A stretch of DNA of 64,000 bases from Aquihabitans sp. G128 (GTDB taxonomy: Bacteria > Actinomycetota > Acidimicrobiia > Acidimicrobiales > Iamiaceae): contig NZ_CP077604.1 of the NCBI RefSeq assembly GCF_019048865.1, positions 3,658,001 to 3,722,000 on the forward strand, in the 5' to 3' direction. Both the position numbers and the translations under genes were made by a program. The notes under the pieces are model-generated. The model was not told where the DNA came from. It worked only from the letters and a program-made list of their open reading frames with translations, and ran no database searches. Position 1 is the first letter of the stretch. Each line of letters begins with the position of its first letter. Shown piece by piece: positions 63,976 through 64,000 of this stretch.

Positions 63976-64000
63976 GGGTTCCATCTCCGGAGGGTGCGGG

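Overview
Organism and overall character. The window is very GC-rich, gene-dense and free of phage, insertion-sequence, CRISPR or RNA-gene signatures. Frequent GTG starts, stop/start overlaps of the TGATG or ATGA type, TANNNT -10 boxes lying 6-8 nt from start codons (leaderless promoters), a menaquinone-saturation-type reductase and a split b6-type cytochrome bc complex all suggest an actinobacterium, probably of the class Acidimicrobiia (for example Iamia-like). The taxonomy is inference; no marker gene is present.

Layout. (1) 1-13.6 kb, housekeeping: a truncated and frameshifted LuxR/MalT-type ATPase gene, hemB-hemL (tetrapyrrole synthesis), a PAS-PAS-GAF-GGDEF-EAL c-di-GMP protein, pgi-gnd-zwf (glucose-6-phosphate metabolism), a HugZ-like protein preceded by a tiny leaderless upstream ORF, and a geranylgeranyl-reductase-family flavoprotein. 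(2) 13.7-20.5 kb: a divergently transcribed membrane c-type cytochrome, then an operon for a quinol:cytochrome c oxidoreductase made of a b6-type cytochrome b (with the cysteine that carries heme c_i in b6f), a subunit IV-like half, a Rieske protein and a di-heme cytochrome c, together with a two-cluster ferredoxin and two unfamiliar membrane proteins. A CRP/GlxR-like palindrome lies just before its first gene. (3) 20.5-36.1 kb: a complete 14-gene complex I operon nuoA-N (set 1), starting 2 bp after the bc operon. (4) 36.2-50.4 kb: a cell-surface island with two multi-spanning GT-C-like proteins, a membrane sulfatase-like enzyme, two fused methyltransferases (kinase-like + MT; GT2 + MT), a small YLDAGT protein, an acyltransferase-SGNH protein and a large secreted subtilase-fold protease. 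(5) 50.5-61.2 kb: a second complex I operon (set 2) of 11 genes, nuoABCDHIJKLMN, without the NADH module nuoEFG. (6) 61.2-64 kb: a MidA/NDUFAF7-type methyltransferase gene next to set 2, a pair of 55-bp palindromic repeats, and a catalase.

How the genes work together. Sugar phosphate oxidation makes reducing equivalents. Complex I set 1 passes NADH electrons to menaquinone, and the b6c-type complex passes quinol electrons to cytochrome c. Set 2 has the membrane pumps and the Q-module but no NADH-oxidising arm, so it must use another donor; the ferredoxin in the bc operon is one candidate. Set 2 NuoD differs from set 1 NuoD at two key quinone-site positions: a Trp replaces the quinone-binding Tyr, and the Arg that NDUFAF7 methylates in mitochondria is present only in set 2, beside the MidA-type gene.

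Sequence quality. Six genes carry an apparent single-base frameshift. Four of them (the unknown bc-operon gene, nuoE1, nuoF1, nuoD2) have the same form: CTCGAAG (or its complement) where CTCGAG would restore the frame. A C8 tract breaks a fifth gene and a G-rich spot the sixth. The shared form suggests systematic sequence error more than real decay.
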